From Nautilus pompilius (Eukaryota > Mollusca > Cephalopoda > Nautilida > Nautilidae), in contig JACATO010000596.1 in the NCBI GenBank assembly GCA_018389105.1, forward strand, positions 591,001-655,000: a stretch of DNA of 64,000 nt. Direction: 5' to 3'. The position numbers and the translations under genes are program-made. Shown one piece after another: positions 14,382-26,700 of the stretch. Within the stretch, counting starts at the first letter, position 1. Every line of letters begins with the position of its first letter. The notes under the pieces are model-generated. The model made no database searches. It saw nothing but the letters and a program-made list of their open reading frames with translations, and was not told the DNA's origin.

Positions 14382-14574
<193 letters not shown>

Positions 14575-14579
14575 TCACT

Positions 14580-15830
14580 GCTAATAAAACCACTCCTCTT
14601 TACGTCCCAAAGTTCCAAACAGTTTCCCGTTCACTTTTCATGTCGACCGGGTGACTGAGATCGGTATACATCAAGTTGCTTTAAAACCCAATGTCACGAA
14701 ATCTTCTGAAGTCAAAGTATAAAAAGTGGGGCAACAAGCAGAAGCAGCAAAAAGTGTATTTAAAGACATAGTCACGTAATTAATTATTATTCATAAATTC
14801 CATCTGTTTTCCAAAAAAAAAAAACATCAACGTTTTATTTGCGTGAACAAATAACGGAAGATAAAAGGTGAAATGTTAATAAAAGCTATTAAGGTTAGAA
14901 ATGGTGAAAGAAGACGTTCGCGCCGCCCCGACCGCTGGTCTTGGTGCGCACGAACGTAAGGAAGATAGAAGTTTTACTTGGTGACTCCAGCTTAAAGGGA
15001 TCCGGGTAACTTTTTTTAGGATCAAACTCAAGAAAACAACGATAAGTCCATAAAAAAAAATCGCCGTTAGGCGGCGTCAACAAGAATGACCACTGTTACG
15101 GGGGTGGGGGAGGTAACCGAGCCATTAAATCCTTAGACAGTACCCCCGTTAATCCCTAAATTCTCGTGAGATTTCTCTTAAGCGAGTCCTCCCACCGCAG
15201 GGTGAAGATGGGGAAGGGTAGAGAGAGAGAGAGAGAGAGCCCCAAGTCAGTCTGTCCATTGCATGCCAACGAGCATATATTACTTCCACGTGCCGGTCAT
15301 TTTTGGTGAATTACTGCAAGTTTCATCCCCGATTTCTTTCTTCTCTTAGCTCGCGGGAAGGGACCACGTGAAAAGAGGGACAAGCGGCGTAATCGGCGAA
15401 GATTAGTGATGGGTTTCTTTGGGAAAGTATTTTCGATTCTCTATGCAATCAGAAGGTTTTTTTTTTTTTTCTTTCACCAATCGGCCCCAGCATCTCAAAT
15501 AAAATCTTCTTCTCGTTTTTTTTTCTTTTCAGGGAAGATGTAGAAATTCTAATCAAATATACATAAAAACAAACCAGGTCTTATTTTAAGAAAAATTTAG
15601 TTGTCGCAATAATAATTTTCTTGGATGATTTCGAACGTTAAATTAATTTTTTTCTTCTTTCTCTCTCCTTTTTAAATTATTTGATTAACAAATAGTTTTC
15701 TAAAATTATAAGATGTCGTCCGGAACTTGATTGATTTCAGAAGTCTGACCAATTATCTAGGTTAAAGAAAATATAGAAGATATTGATGATACTGCTACAG
15801 CGAGAGGGATAGTCTGTTGGTTCAGGTCGC
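14580..15830. other. Intergenic, no gene recognised
   Basis: This stretch holds short poly-A/T and GA runs (GA at about 15222-15238) and small ORFs without recognisable content. No exon or element could be supported. Confidence 0.45.
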
Positions 15831-15832
15831 CA

Positions 15833-16290
15833 TACGTCGTGAGTCTGTGACCCTCTCACGTCTGACGTTCGCCGCATCTGCGGTACGTCGTGAGTCTGTG
15901 ACCCTCTCACGTCTGACGTTCGCCGCATCTGCGGTACGTCATGAGTCTGTGACCCTCTCACGTCTGACGTTCGCCGCATCTGCGGTACGTCGTGAGTCTG
16001 TGACCCTCTCACGTCTGACGTTCGCCGCATCTGCGGTACGTCGTGAGTCTGTGACCCTCTCACGTCTGACGTTCGCCGCATCTGCGGTACGTCGTGAGTC
16101 TGTGACCCTCTCACGTCTGACGTTCGCCGCATCTGCTGTACGTCGTGAGTCTGTGACCCTCTCACGTCTGACGTTCGCCGCATCTGTGGTACGTCGTGAG
16201 TCTGTGACCCTCTCACGTCTGACGTTCGCCGCATCTGCGGTACGTCGTGAGTCGGTGACCTTCGCACGTCTGACTTTGCCGCATCTGTAG
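15833..16290. repeat. 51-bp minisatellite, nine copies
   Basis: The unit starts TACGTCGTGAGTCTGTGACC and repeats every 51 bases at 15833, 15884, 15935, 15986, 16037, 16088, 16139, 16190 and 16241. Copies 1-8 differ by only a few substitutions and the ninth is degenerate. Because 51 is divisible by three and the unit lacks stops in one frame of each strand, both strands carry long ORFs (157 codons on +, 208 on -) with a 17-residue period. These are best read as a by-product of the unit length. Each unit contains short inverted repeats: CGTGAG with CTCACG, and CCGCA with TGCGG. Confidence 0.96.
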
Positions 16291-16294
16291 TAAA

Positions 16295-16532
16295 CGACAC
16301 TATTTTTTGCGATTCTTCTTCATTTGAAATACAGTTAATTTGTGCGATCTCGCCCAATTGCATTTGCTCTCTATCTACAGGAATAATTTTAAATTGTGCA
16401 GAATGTTTTTAAGGCTAACTTCAAGCTGTGTCGAATTCTTTTTTTTCTCAGGAGAAGCTTAGTTGTTGTTTTATATTGTTAATGGCGTTATCTTTATTGC
16501 TGTTAATACCGTCGCTGGTGCCATTGTTATTA
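16295..16532. other. Spacer between minisatellite and mariner
   Basis: This short unremarkable stretch has no ORF of interest. It ends at the TA dinucleotide that forms the left target-site duplication of the mariner element. Confidence 0.5.
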
Positions 16533-17792
16533 TTAGGTTGTTGCAAAGGTTTTGTCGGGTTTTTTACCGCAACAACAAGACTCCATTTCATTGCTGAACG
16601 TGAAGTTTATTAATCAAAGTAAGTTCCATTACAATCAATACACTTCTACCAACGAGTCACAAGTGCATTTATACCATTTTGAAAAAATATTGGAAAGCAG
16701 TTTCATTTGCTACTTGGTTGGAGAAAGATTTCATACAGAGGAAGCTGTCGAGGTGTTTGAAAAGGTGGTAGTCTGTGGGAGAAAGGTCTGGTGAATAGGC
16801 TGGGTGAGGGAGAACTTCGTACCCCAACCGGTTCAGTTTCTGAAGAGCCACTTTTGCAACAAGAGGACGAGCACTGACCCGGAGCAGGACGGGGCCTCTT
16901 CGATTCACCAATACCATGTGTCATTGGGAGAGTTTCCGATGAACAGTGTTTAATTCACGACATTACTTTTCAGCTGTGATGGTTTCACCAGGTTGCAAGT
17001 GGTTATAGTGGATGACACCAGTTGCAGTCAACCAGACAGTGACCATGACCTTCTTTGGGTGGGAAGCTGAGTTTTGGAATCTGGTTAGGCGCCTTGTCTC
17101 TGTTGAGCCACTGTGGCGATTGTTTGTGAACATCGTAAAGGATCTATTTTTCATCACACGTAATGATGATTCAGTCAACAAATGAGTCGTTTTTGTCTCT
17201 CTTATGACAAGCGAAGAGCAGATCTCCAATCGACGATTTTGTTGTTGTTCATTCAACTGGTGAGGCACCCACTTGTCGAGCTTTCTCACCTGGCCGATTG
17301 CGTCAAGATGCCGGAAACAGTTGCAGTGCTCTCGTCAAGCTCTCCAGCAATTTCTCGCACTGCTTTTCTTGGATGTGCTTCAACTGATGTTTCAGACGGT
17401 CGTCATCACAGCTGGAAGGACGTCCGCTATGTTCCTTATCTTCGAGGCTCACATCTGACTGAAACTTTCAAACCACCGTTGTACTGTGTACTCATATGCT
17501 GTGTCCTCGCCCCATGCCTGCTTAATGTTACGAGTTGCCTCGCTCGCTTTGTGGCCTGGTTTGAACTCATGAAGCAAAATGGCACGAAAACTTTTCTATC
17601 CAAGCTTCACTTAGAACCCTGGAACAAATATCCATTTTATGCTTTTTAAAAAGGTAGGTTTGCATAATCTCTGCAAAAGCACAGGCTACAAAACGATATA
17701 TAACTTATCTACATACACCTTCACAAGCATGAAAAAAATGAACCCCAAATTAACATGACATAAAAACTGACAAAACTTTTGTAACGACCTGA
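16533..17792 (-). mobile_element. mariner-family DNA transposon, full length but dead
   Basis: The left end reads TTAGGTTGTTGCAAAGG from 16533. The right end, read on the opposite strand from 17792, is TCAGGTCGTTACAAAAG. These are imperfect terminal inverted repeats of about 25 bp. Both ends are flanked by TA (16531-16532 and 17793-17794), the expected mariner target duplication. The 1260-bp length is typical for the family. The interior carries a transposase remnant on the minus strand, so this is a complete but inactivated copy inserted in intergenic DNA. Confidence 0.88.
16600..17640 (-). pseudogene. mariner transposase pseudogene
   Basis: Reading the minus strand from about 17640, the fragments appear in the order expected for a mellifera-type mariner transposase. 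They are an N-terminal LLHEFKPGHKA segment, QAWGEDTAYEYTVQRWFE, LDKWVPHQLNE (17289 downwards), KKVMVTVWLTATGVIHYN, PGETITAEK, LVNRRGPVLL, then HPAYSPDLSPTDYHLFKHLD (16917-16669). Frameshifts and stops separate them, for example the stops after AEK near 16962 and just before the LVNRRGP segment. The usual second catalytic Asp segment (HDNARPH) has decayed to RVSARPL, so the DDD triad is broken while the last Asp region survives. It is not functional. Confidence 0.85.
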
Positions 17793-17799
17793 TATTTCC

Positions 17800-18289
17800 A
17801 TTGCTGGGGTGGTTGGGCGACTTCATTTTACCATCTCTTCGTAGAGACTCTTCTCGAACCTGATTTAATGATTTTAATGCCTAAAAATATTTAAACAATC
17901 TACTATTTACTTGTCACTTATATGAAGCATGCAAATTCAGTAGCCGCGTGTTTTGCGCGGAAACAAATCTCCATCGAGGACGAAAGTACTCTTTCGATTT
18001 TGGTACAAAACCAAGAAAAAGTTATTTTTAAGTTTAGCTGTTGTCAAGGGAACCACTGGAAGCGAGACGGACAGACAGCCTGTTTATCATCAGCTTCAAC
18101 TTCATTTCCCCTGCTAATGCAAACGGCCTTCTAATTGGAAGATTTCTTCTCTCTCACGCCCTTTAATAACGCGAGCGGATTTATTGTTTGCGGTTTGCAG
18201 ACCGAACAACGAACCTAATGTGCGGTGTAGACAGTTTTATGGAGCCAGTGAGTGACGGAACTTAAACAAGTATCTAGACTAGTCTCTCT

Positions 18290-18369
<80 letters not shown>

Positions 18370-20030
18370 TCTCTCTCTCTCTGACGGCTACTGATAAACC
18401 TTTGTCTATTTATGGAAAAAAATTCCCTTTCTTCCCTTTCTTACTTGCTGCTACTATATTCCCGTGTCTTTATGCGTATTTCCAGCATCACCAAATCGAC
18501 GTTTCATAGTAACTAGAAAAGGGAGTTAGATCCATCAATCGTTTTCAATTGTTCCTCGTGGTGCTCCACGTCAAATACACTAACAATAATGGCGAGTGTG
18601 TATAGAACGAATGACATCATAGGCACCAGAATTCCTTAAAATTGGAAGTTTATTTTAATCTTGTAGTCATAAGAAAACAAATATTTATCAACGTAGTTTC
18701 CAAACTGATCTATGGTGTCACTATTAAGAAGAACCAAAAAAGCAACCCCCCCAGAAGGTTAAAAGTGTTCATAATTTTTCTTATGCGCGCGTTTTATCTA
18801 CTTTGATTTCTTTCTTTCAAACCAAGACGGGTATACACAAGTATTTAGAAGAGTTATCGTTCTTAGATATACAAACGGGAAGTAATCGAAACCGTACTTA
18901 AGTTTTTCTTTTCTTTGGTTCTCTTCCGATAAATGTAGTCAACGGCCACAGTTATAACGCTCGGCTGACTGACCATGACACCTGGTCTCTTCTGGTCCAT
19001 GCGAATCTGGGGAATACTTGTTGCGCCATTTAATCTACTAGACAAGTTTTATGTGGTACATGAGACATGTAACCCTTTTGCGACAAAAATCCGCGAGCTC
19101 TGACGGTGTCCTCGCGGTGCACGCTTGCGGCAGGCACTGGATGCTGTTTGTACCCAGTTTCCCGGATGTGACGAGCAGAACAGCAGTCGGGTTCTAGCAG
19201 ATCGAACCGCAGGACGTTCGTCACCTGCTGCCACAAGCCCCGGGCTGAGGGTGCTCTGAGACCCCCCCGGTCGGTATCTATGTATTGTGCCAGCTTTCGA
19301 CCGTAGGGAAACCAACTACCGTCAGAACTTTGCCATCTGTATGCCATGTCCGCTTTCCATTCTCCTCTAGCACCTTGCCACTAAGTAAGCAAAACACAAA
19401 TCACCATCATTATTACTATGTCTGAATTTCCTTTTCTTCACGTCTGGCCAGCTCATATCCGATACCCACAACAACAACCCGTCGCCCCCCTCACCTAACC
19501 AAGCACCGGAACTGAGTTGTGCTTAAATGAATATTTAAATAGATCTAAATGTCGCCTTTCGTGGAGGAAATAAAATATCAAAAAGCATAACATTAAAAAT
19601 TCGTTTTTGAAAAGAGAAAAATCATCCGCACTTCAATTTATTTCTAGTGTTCTCTTCTCAGCCTGACCGTAATAACCGTGGTGCGATACTCCAAGTGTAA
19701 GCGAACATATCAATAATTTTACTGTGGACCCAAAAATTTGATATGAATCATAGTTTTGCAATATTTAATACACTGAAGGCGGAAACTGGTTTTGGATATA
19801 CAAGGCGGCTTTTATTGGGGCATAATTCACATTTCTACCTTAATCTGGTTTATGTTACCGTGACAACGGCAAGATTTGATCTACTGGACGGCGGGATGAG
19901 ACTGTCCCCCGTTGCCTTAGTGATACAAGATGGATAACAGTAAGGAATGTCCAGCTAATTAAAATTCACGCGTGAACAGTTTTTATGAGCACCATTTCGG
20001 TTATTAGTTAGGGGAGTTTTGGTTACCGGT
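17800..20030. other. Intergenic region upstream of the COL26A1-like gene
   Basis: This region contains a TC tract (18283-18382) and small ORFs on both strands around 19.0-19.35 kb with no recognisable domain. No exon was identified. Confidence 0.4.
18283..18382. repeat. (TC)n microsatellite, 100 bp
   Basis: This is a near-pure TC array with rare CCT and CAT interruptions. The small ORF reading Ser-Leu through it is an artefact of the repeat. Confidence 0.95.
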
Positions 20031-20039
20031 AATAAACAC

Positions 20040-20637
20040 GAGGAGGCGGCAAGATGGAGTCCGGGGGCCAGGGCTGAAGAAAGTGGTGGCGAATTTTCCT
20101 TCTTTCTCTCTTAGGCAGCAGCCGGCCAGCGAAGCGAGGTGGCGGCGGCGGCGGCGAGGGGTCAGGCTCGTCCCCCTTCCCCGTGTAAGTAGTATATTGA
20201 CGCTTGCGCTGGAGGGGAGGGAAGGAAGGAAGGAAGGAAGAAGCAGCTTTCACTAGACACGGTGGTTTCTCGCTCTCCGCTGTTTTCCGGTAGAAGCTGC
20301 TGCTGCCCGCCAACAACCAGAGGCTGAGCAGACAGACGTCAGTCAGTCAGGACCTCTGCGGCGCGCGCGCGACGACTTCAGAAAGGGGCAGACGGAGCGA
20401 TTTTATCTGATTATAATATATACACACACACATATATATATGTGTGTAAAAAAGAAATATATATATATTATTTATTTATTTATTTTTGTGGTGCTGTGTG
20501 AGTAGCTGGGAGTTCGCCGGCAGACGGGGACGGACGGGAATGATGGCGTCGTCCGCATTCGGAGGAGTGTAACACAAAACCGCAGCGTTGTTCGGCCTGG
20601 TCCGTGGTCCGGAGGGTCCAGCCTGGACAAAAACAAC
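20040..20637 (+). promoter_or_regulatory. CpG-rich putative promoter and 5' UTR of COL26A1-like gene
   Basis: From about 20040 to 21400 the DNA is much richer in G+C and CpG than its surroundings, and it brackets exon 1, as expected for a CpG-rich start region. A TATA-like stretch (TTATAATATATA, 20411-20422) lies about 220 bp before the start codon, followed by CA/TA dinucleotide runs. The transcription start cannot be fixed from sequence. The region also holds GCGCGCGC and GGAA-type short repeats and one upstream ORF. Confidence 0.4.
20540..20572 (+). other. Upstream ORF in the putative 5' UTR
   Basis: ATGATGGCG starts a ten-codon ORF ending in TAA, 65 nt before the main ATG and in a different frame from it. 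The second ATG has A at -3 and G at +4, a favourable context. If transcription starts upstream of it, it could dampen translation of the main ORF. Whether it lies in the mRNA is not known. Confidence 0.35.
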
Positions 20638-20759
20638 ATGTCGGCCCAGTGGCGAGGGGGATGGTGGTGGTACCCGTCTGGAGTTCTTCTCGTCGTCGTC
20701 GTCGTCTTGGCAGTTCTGAGGGACAGTCAGGGAGACCCCCAGCTCGCACAGGTTCGCGG
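20638..20759 (+). CDS. COL26A1: COL26A1-like exon 1: start codon and signal peptide
   Basis: The ATG (context ACAACATG, A at -3) opens a 41-codon ORF. It encodes MSAQWRGG, three Trp, then the hydrophobic core [12 protein letters not shown], a small-residue region, and a probable cleavage near Gln31-Gly32. The frame meets a stop just past the GTAAGT donor at 20760, so the exon is invisible to simple ORF searches. The exon ends in phase 2 (GG), and GG joined to C from exon 2 gives Gly41. The start was chosen because it is the only ATG that yields a signal peptide in the frame demanded by the EMI exon. Confidence 0.82.
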
Positions 20760-23700
20760 GTAAGTAGAAGATACCTACCGCCTTACTCTTTTCGCGTCCT
20801 GCCCCCTCAGGGGACTGACCGGGAGCCGGTGGGTGGCTTGGATGATTTCTCCTCGCCGTAGACAGACGAGAGAGTCTTGTGACGAAGGGGAGGGAGGGAG
20901 ACCGGCAGACAGGCAGGCGGACATAGAGGCTGTCCGGACTGATGATGATGATAATATTAATCTTAGAATGGAGAGATTTTTTTTGCTAAACATGGTGTTT
21001 GCCTTCCGGTCCGGCAAGAAGTTGTTAGAAGCCCCTGCTCTGGGGGCTGGGAGGGGGAGAGAGAGAGAGGGCGGGAAAATGAACCAAACGCTGATAACAG
21101 CTGCACGTGCTGATGGCTACCGGTCGTCTGCGCGGCCGGCCGTTCTGGCTTCAGACGCCGTTTCGACCACCCACCACCCGTCTCCCGAAACTTCTGACGG
21201 GAAATGATGATTAACCGGGGCGGGGCCCCACAGGTAAGGAAGGGCCACCACCAGCCCAGTGGGTTCTATAGTCGAATGTCGGCGGGCTCGAGACCAGGAG
21301 AGGGAGAGACGCCGGGCGAGGCCGCCGACATGACGCTGGCTCTGAGGAGACCCTTAAGGTCCACAAAAGATGAAGACTAGCGACGTAGAGCGGTGGGGGG
21401 GGGGCGGTGTCCATTATTAGTTGTTAACTTTGTTTTATCTTCGTGCTATTCACCGACACTAACAAGTTCTCGATCTGAGACAGGAAGGGAAACATCTGCG
21501 AACCCCTCCTTCCCCCCCCACCCTTTCGTTTAACCCTGGCGAGTCAGCAGCCACGACGGGAAGGAAGCCGGGGCCCCTTCTCACCCCTTCTCCGAAACAG
21601 GAAACAAAGCTGCTGTTGTTGTTGGCTGGAATTGTTAGACGAGATGGTAAAAGTAGAATTCTTAAAATACGGAAAGTACCCCGTGCACCAGCGAAGGTAT
21701 TCTTCTTACTGGTTCATTGACAGACAGACAGACAGACACCTGTCCCCGTAGACCGACCGACAGAGCAGCAATCAATGCCCAGAGCTGATAGACACCCGTC
21801 GATCCCGTCTAGCGTCGGTGCCCGCGGGCCGATTCTAAATCCTATTGTTTCCTGTCACTCAAACAGTCAAGAAGCCCGAGTCTTAACCTGGATGAACCTT
21901 GCGATGTACGGAATGCGAAGTTATCTTCTGCCTGCCAACAGTTAAGGAAATGCTCACACAATGGTTCGTTTTGGCAGCAGAACCGACCGACTCGGCTCCG
22001 GCAGTTTCCAGTTGAATTAACTGTAATAGATGAGCTATGACCGACGTCACGTGATGATCTGACCTTACGCCATCGATTCTATCCTTGCTATACCAGTAAT
22101 CAGGAATTACTGGTACTGCGACAACTTGCTTCGGTCTTCCATACTGGACTAATTAGATTCAGTTTCTTTCGTATTATTATTATTATTATTATTAAAGTGT
22201 GGAACAATTTTAAAATTTGTACATCATCGCTCGGAAAGGGGAGCAAGAAAGCCAACGGCAGTAAATCGGAATGGAACTAGAGGCTGTACGATCGATCGGT
22301 TATCGGACCCTAACTCCGACAAGTAAATTCCTAATTCGATCAGTAAAATTCTAATCGTCTTCGTAATTGGCCACGCAACTGGCCCAGGAATAACAGACAT
22401 TCAAATAAGATACGAATCGGTGAGTGTGATGTGAGCAGCAGACACCTTCCCTGATTAATGTACTCTCAGGATATAAATCCAAGGACCAATTTAGCCCACC
22501 TGGGTAAAAACGAGAGAAGAGGACTGGAGGGTTTAATCTGCACTGCAAAATGTTCCTCATTTCTCAGAAAAGGAGGCAGACGGCTTACTGCGGTGTGTGT
22601 GTGTGTGTGTGTGGGGGGGGGGCAAAAATTGAAAAAAAAAAACAAAGAAACGAGACCATTCAAAATCCAACCTGCAGATACCCGATTTCCGAAAAGACCG
22701 TACAGATCGTGACGACAGGGGTGGAGGAGTTCGAGAGCAGGCCATGGGTACGGCGCCAAGCCCTGGTCTGAGGGCAGACTCTGCTCTCGTTATTTCCAGG
22801 GCGATGCACAACTTTCGGCGACGGCTGTACAACATCTATAAATAGTTCAACAAGAAAAGATGGCTCAAAGTTCGAACTTTACAGGGTTAATGTAGAAAGA
22901 TTTTGTAAAAAAAACAAAAAAAACCCGTTTTAGTGATAAATGACCCAAACAAAACCGAAAAAAAAAAAAAAAAGAGAGAGAACCCTAACTCTCCCAGAAT
23001 TACATCCACACAGAGCGACTGGGACCTGGTTGTTTGTTATAAGCCATTGCTGGGATACAGTCGCTTAAGTTCTGCACACACTGACCAACAACGGCTGTGT
23101 TTTTGTTTGCTTGTTGTTTTTTTCTTCCTGTTTCCATCATTTAATTACTCATTTTTCTCCACAAAAATTTTTTATCACTGTTGTTGTCCTTTTTTTTATT
23201 TATTTATTTTAACCTGCCTGTAGTCGGAGTCGAGCAGCAGACCCCGAGACCGACACCGGAATTTTTTTCTCCAGAACCTGAACTAAAGCGTGAACGTTAA
23301 CATTATTCAATATCAATACCGAAAGTTCGCTGGACACCGAGGTCAGAGCATTGCCCAGATAATACCGACGGGGAAAGCCCGTGGCTACGTATGGCGGCGG
23401 GGTTGCCCTTCTACGTTTAGACTGACAACAAGTGGCGGTATAGTGAAATAATCGTAAAAGTACTATTTTTCTGGGCGGACACTTTTCCGGAATGGGGAGA
23501 GTGGTGTATCACGTCTTTGTTAAATGCTAGAATGATAATAATGCGTGACTGGAAGCTGTTTCCCGTTCCGCTGCCGGTTTTGCATATTCCCGTTTTTAGT
23601 TTTGTCCGGCGCTGATGACTTGCGGCGACAGTCTGAATACACCCAAAGGGGGATAATTCATTGTTGTTGTTGTTTTTTTAATTTAAAAAAAATGCCCTCT

Positions 23701-26700
23701 TGCCCATTTGTAATTAACATTTAATTTAAATGACATTTTTAAGCGCATTTAAAAGAAAGAAAGAAAAGAGAAGCCTCAATCAGTGTTAAAAAGAAGTTCT
23801 GATGTATCCACAGAGCGGCAAACTTAGTTAATTGTTCCTATTTATGACGTCATATCGGTGTTAAATTAGCAGGTCCCCGTCAAACTCGGAGTGCCGGGCT
23901 GTTTTAAAAGGCGAGTAAATAAAATGGCCGCGCGCGTATGTTTTCTCCTTCCTGCTACAGAGCCCAGCCCCCCCCTCCCTCCCGCCTGTTTCTCGACCGA
24001 CAAAACAGAAAAAGGAAAACAGATCGCGTCCAGACGTTTTAGACTTTTTTTTTTTAAAAAAAGACGGTTTGAAAAAGAAGAAAATTCTATAACCTGACGA
24101 AGTTGGTCAACTGTGACAAGTGTGAAAAATTATACCAATAAACGTCCGCCCGTTCGCGTCTCTGCTGGAGAGATAATTTGATGATATTTGCTTCGTTTAA
24201 TCCGGTTAGGACCAGAAGGGGGGTCTCCTTAAGACGAAATGCGGGGAGCTGGGGACGGCAGGTCCTTCTGTTTGTGCTTAGCGGTGTGTGAGGAAAAAAA
24301 GACATCTGCCTAGTTCATCGCACTAATGCACATCGGGTCTTTGCGGCGGGAAAGAGGCGGAGGGGACCCTTCTGTGAAACTCCACGGATTCCCAATCGCT
24401 TTCTTGTCATTGTGTTTGTTGTTCTTGAACTCCGTCTTTTTACAAGACGCGTTCGTGTCTACACAATGATCTTTCTAGCGCGGTGTTGTTGTGGCATTGT
24501 GAAGAGGCAGAACCACCCACCATCATCAATCACAGCGCCTTGAATACCAGATTTACAAAATCGGCATTTAGTCGTAAGCCGAAGTCTTCGCTGCATCTTT
24601 TGTAATTTAACATAATCCACATGTCGGGACAAATATCTCTTCCTAGCAGCGCGAGTAACCAACTGTTGCTTGGGCATTGAACGGTCAGAGCTTTTATCGT
24701 ATTAAAAGTTTATAGAAGGAGACCAATGAGCACGAAAAAGACTACATCGGAATAATTTAAAGAGAAAAGCCCGTGAATAAAGAGCTCGCGCCCTCCACGC
24801 TTAAAATTTGCGGCCAGAGGTGATGCTTACTAAGCCAATCTAACTAAACCTTAAAAAAAAAACAACTTTTAATTTAAAACCGGAACTAGAGAATCCACAC
24901 TTGCGGCGCGCGAGCAGACTTCATTTTTCATTATCTTTCATTTTTTTCTCTCCCTTTGTTTATCCCGCCTCTCCGCTGCTCCACTCTCTCTGCCTGACTT
25001 ACCTCTCTCTCTCTCTCGAGTACCACTATAGATATTTACCTCCGCTGGTATTAAGCCGCATATCAATTAGCATTAATTTCCCTATTGAGGAATCCAAGCA
25101 AAATTGTTTTCGCATGATCCCCGAGACTTATAAATGCTCATGTCATTTTTAGATATGTCCAAGTATTTAATGACCACCATTACGATTTAATAAATGGCTT
25201 GGTTTCGAGCTAAGTTGCTCGATCATCAAGTGTTTTGTCGCCTTAAGTTAACAGTGGAGCATCCTTAGCCATTCTTGCTCAACACTATAATTATAGGAAT
25301 ATTTCCCGTCTGCTGCCTTGTCGATATAGATGTTCTTTTGCCTATCCCACACCTTCGCTGCGCCCCCCTTTTTTTTTGTTGTGTGTCGATAAATTTTTTT
25401 CTAAACGTTAAGTAAAGCGAAGAACCCTGAAGCAATCATCAGATAGGCGAGACACTGCGATCGCCTCTGGCTACGCTCCGGCCGTCTCTCGAACTCCTGT
25501 TTTCACCGTCTCCGCGCACCAAGGCACAATTATCTCGCTTGAAACGTGATACTGTTATCCTCGTAGGTAAAGAACTTCGCCGCGTAAACAAATGGGGAAA
25601 GGAAAATATCGTGGTAGATGTGATCTGCGCACTCTGGGGCTGACTGTGTACACATGTGGATTAATAGGATGACAAATATTTTCTTTAAAAAGCGATAATT
25701 TAACTCCGATGTTTAGTTTATCGTAATGGGCAAATAACGGGCGCCATTTTAATTTAGGGGTTAAGACGAACCACATAATTTATGATGCTAAGAAGTAAAA
25801 AAAAAAAAAATGTCTGCTAAATTTCATACATTGCTAAAAAAAACAAGGGTCTTTTTTTAAAAAAATGTGATCACAGCCATCTATTCAACAAATTATAATT
25901 TTTCCGCAGTAATTATGCATATTTGGAGATATTTGGGGGCGTTCGAATCCCTGTGAGGACAGGCTCGGTTTGATGGGCTTACCTACCTGGCATAGTTTCT
26001 TCTGGCTTTTCTTCACCTGCCAGTCCGTGGGTTCTCCCTGGTTGTCCGATATCTACCGGAGAATGTTCTGCAGGTAATTCTTTGGTAGTTTGCATCTCGA
26101 CGAACCCTCAGAAGACCAAAACCAACCGTAGTAACTCATTTGATCACCAAGGATACCCCCCCCCCCACACACACACACACACACACCTACCTCTTCTGGC
26201 TTACTGCTGTAAGACCTCCCTAGACCTCAAAAGTCAGGGCAGGTATTCGACATGAAAAGATATCTTCTACTTATTTCATTTATTAACTTTATTGTTTCTG
26301 CCGTTTAATTGTGCAACCATCAAACCTCATTCGATATCCATCTACATAGATGCTCTGTAAATAAACGATTGTTATCAGTTCACCTGTCCACCACGTAGGT
26401 TTTAATTTAGAGAAACATTGCACTGAAAACACCAAAAGTAATGCTAATGTCTGACTATGGTGTACATTTCTCGTGCATTCCCCAAAATTCCGATGCAACG
26501 ATGATAGAAAAGTGATGGGACGGATTTATCCGCGGGGTCAATAAGAGGTTATGTCATGCGGTCAAGGTTAATTTTTCTTCCACATCACCATTAAAAAGCA
26601 AGGAAGCGAAGAAAATCTTGATAGTTTATAATTACGACAAGTTACAATGGCTGATTTCCTCCTCGGTTTCCGGAAGCTAGACTGCAGATTTTAATGTTAA

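Noticed and set aside
15737..16363. 208-codon minus-strand ORF with 17-residue repeats, also considered as a CRISPR array
   Set aside because: The ORF exists because the 51-bp unit is a multiple of three without stops. There are no unique spacers between the units, so it is a minisatellite and not CRISPR.
17182..17649. 155-codon plus-strand ORF
   Set aside because: It lies antisense to the mariner transposase remnant and shows no family resemblance.
20604..21207. ORFs of 85 and 124 codons over exon 1 and intron 1
   Set aside because: They use other frames than the signal-peptide ORF and run through the donor site; the CpG-rich composition explains their length.
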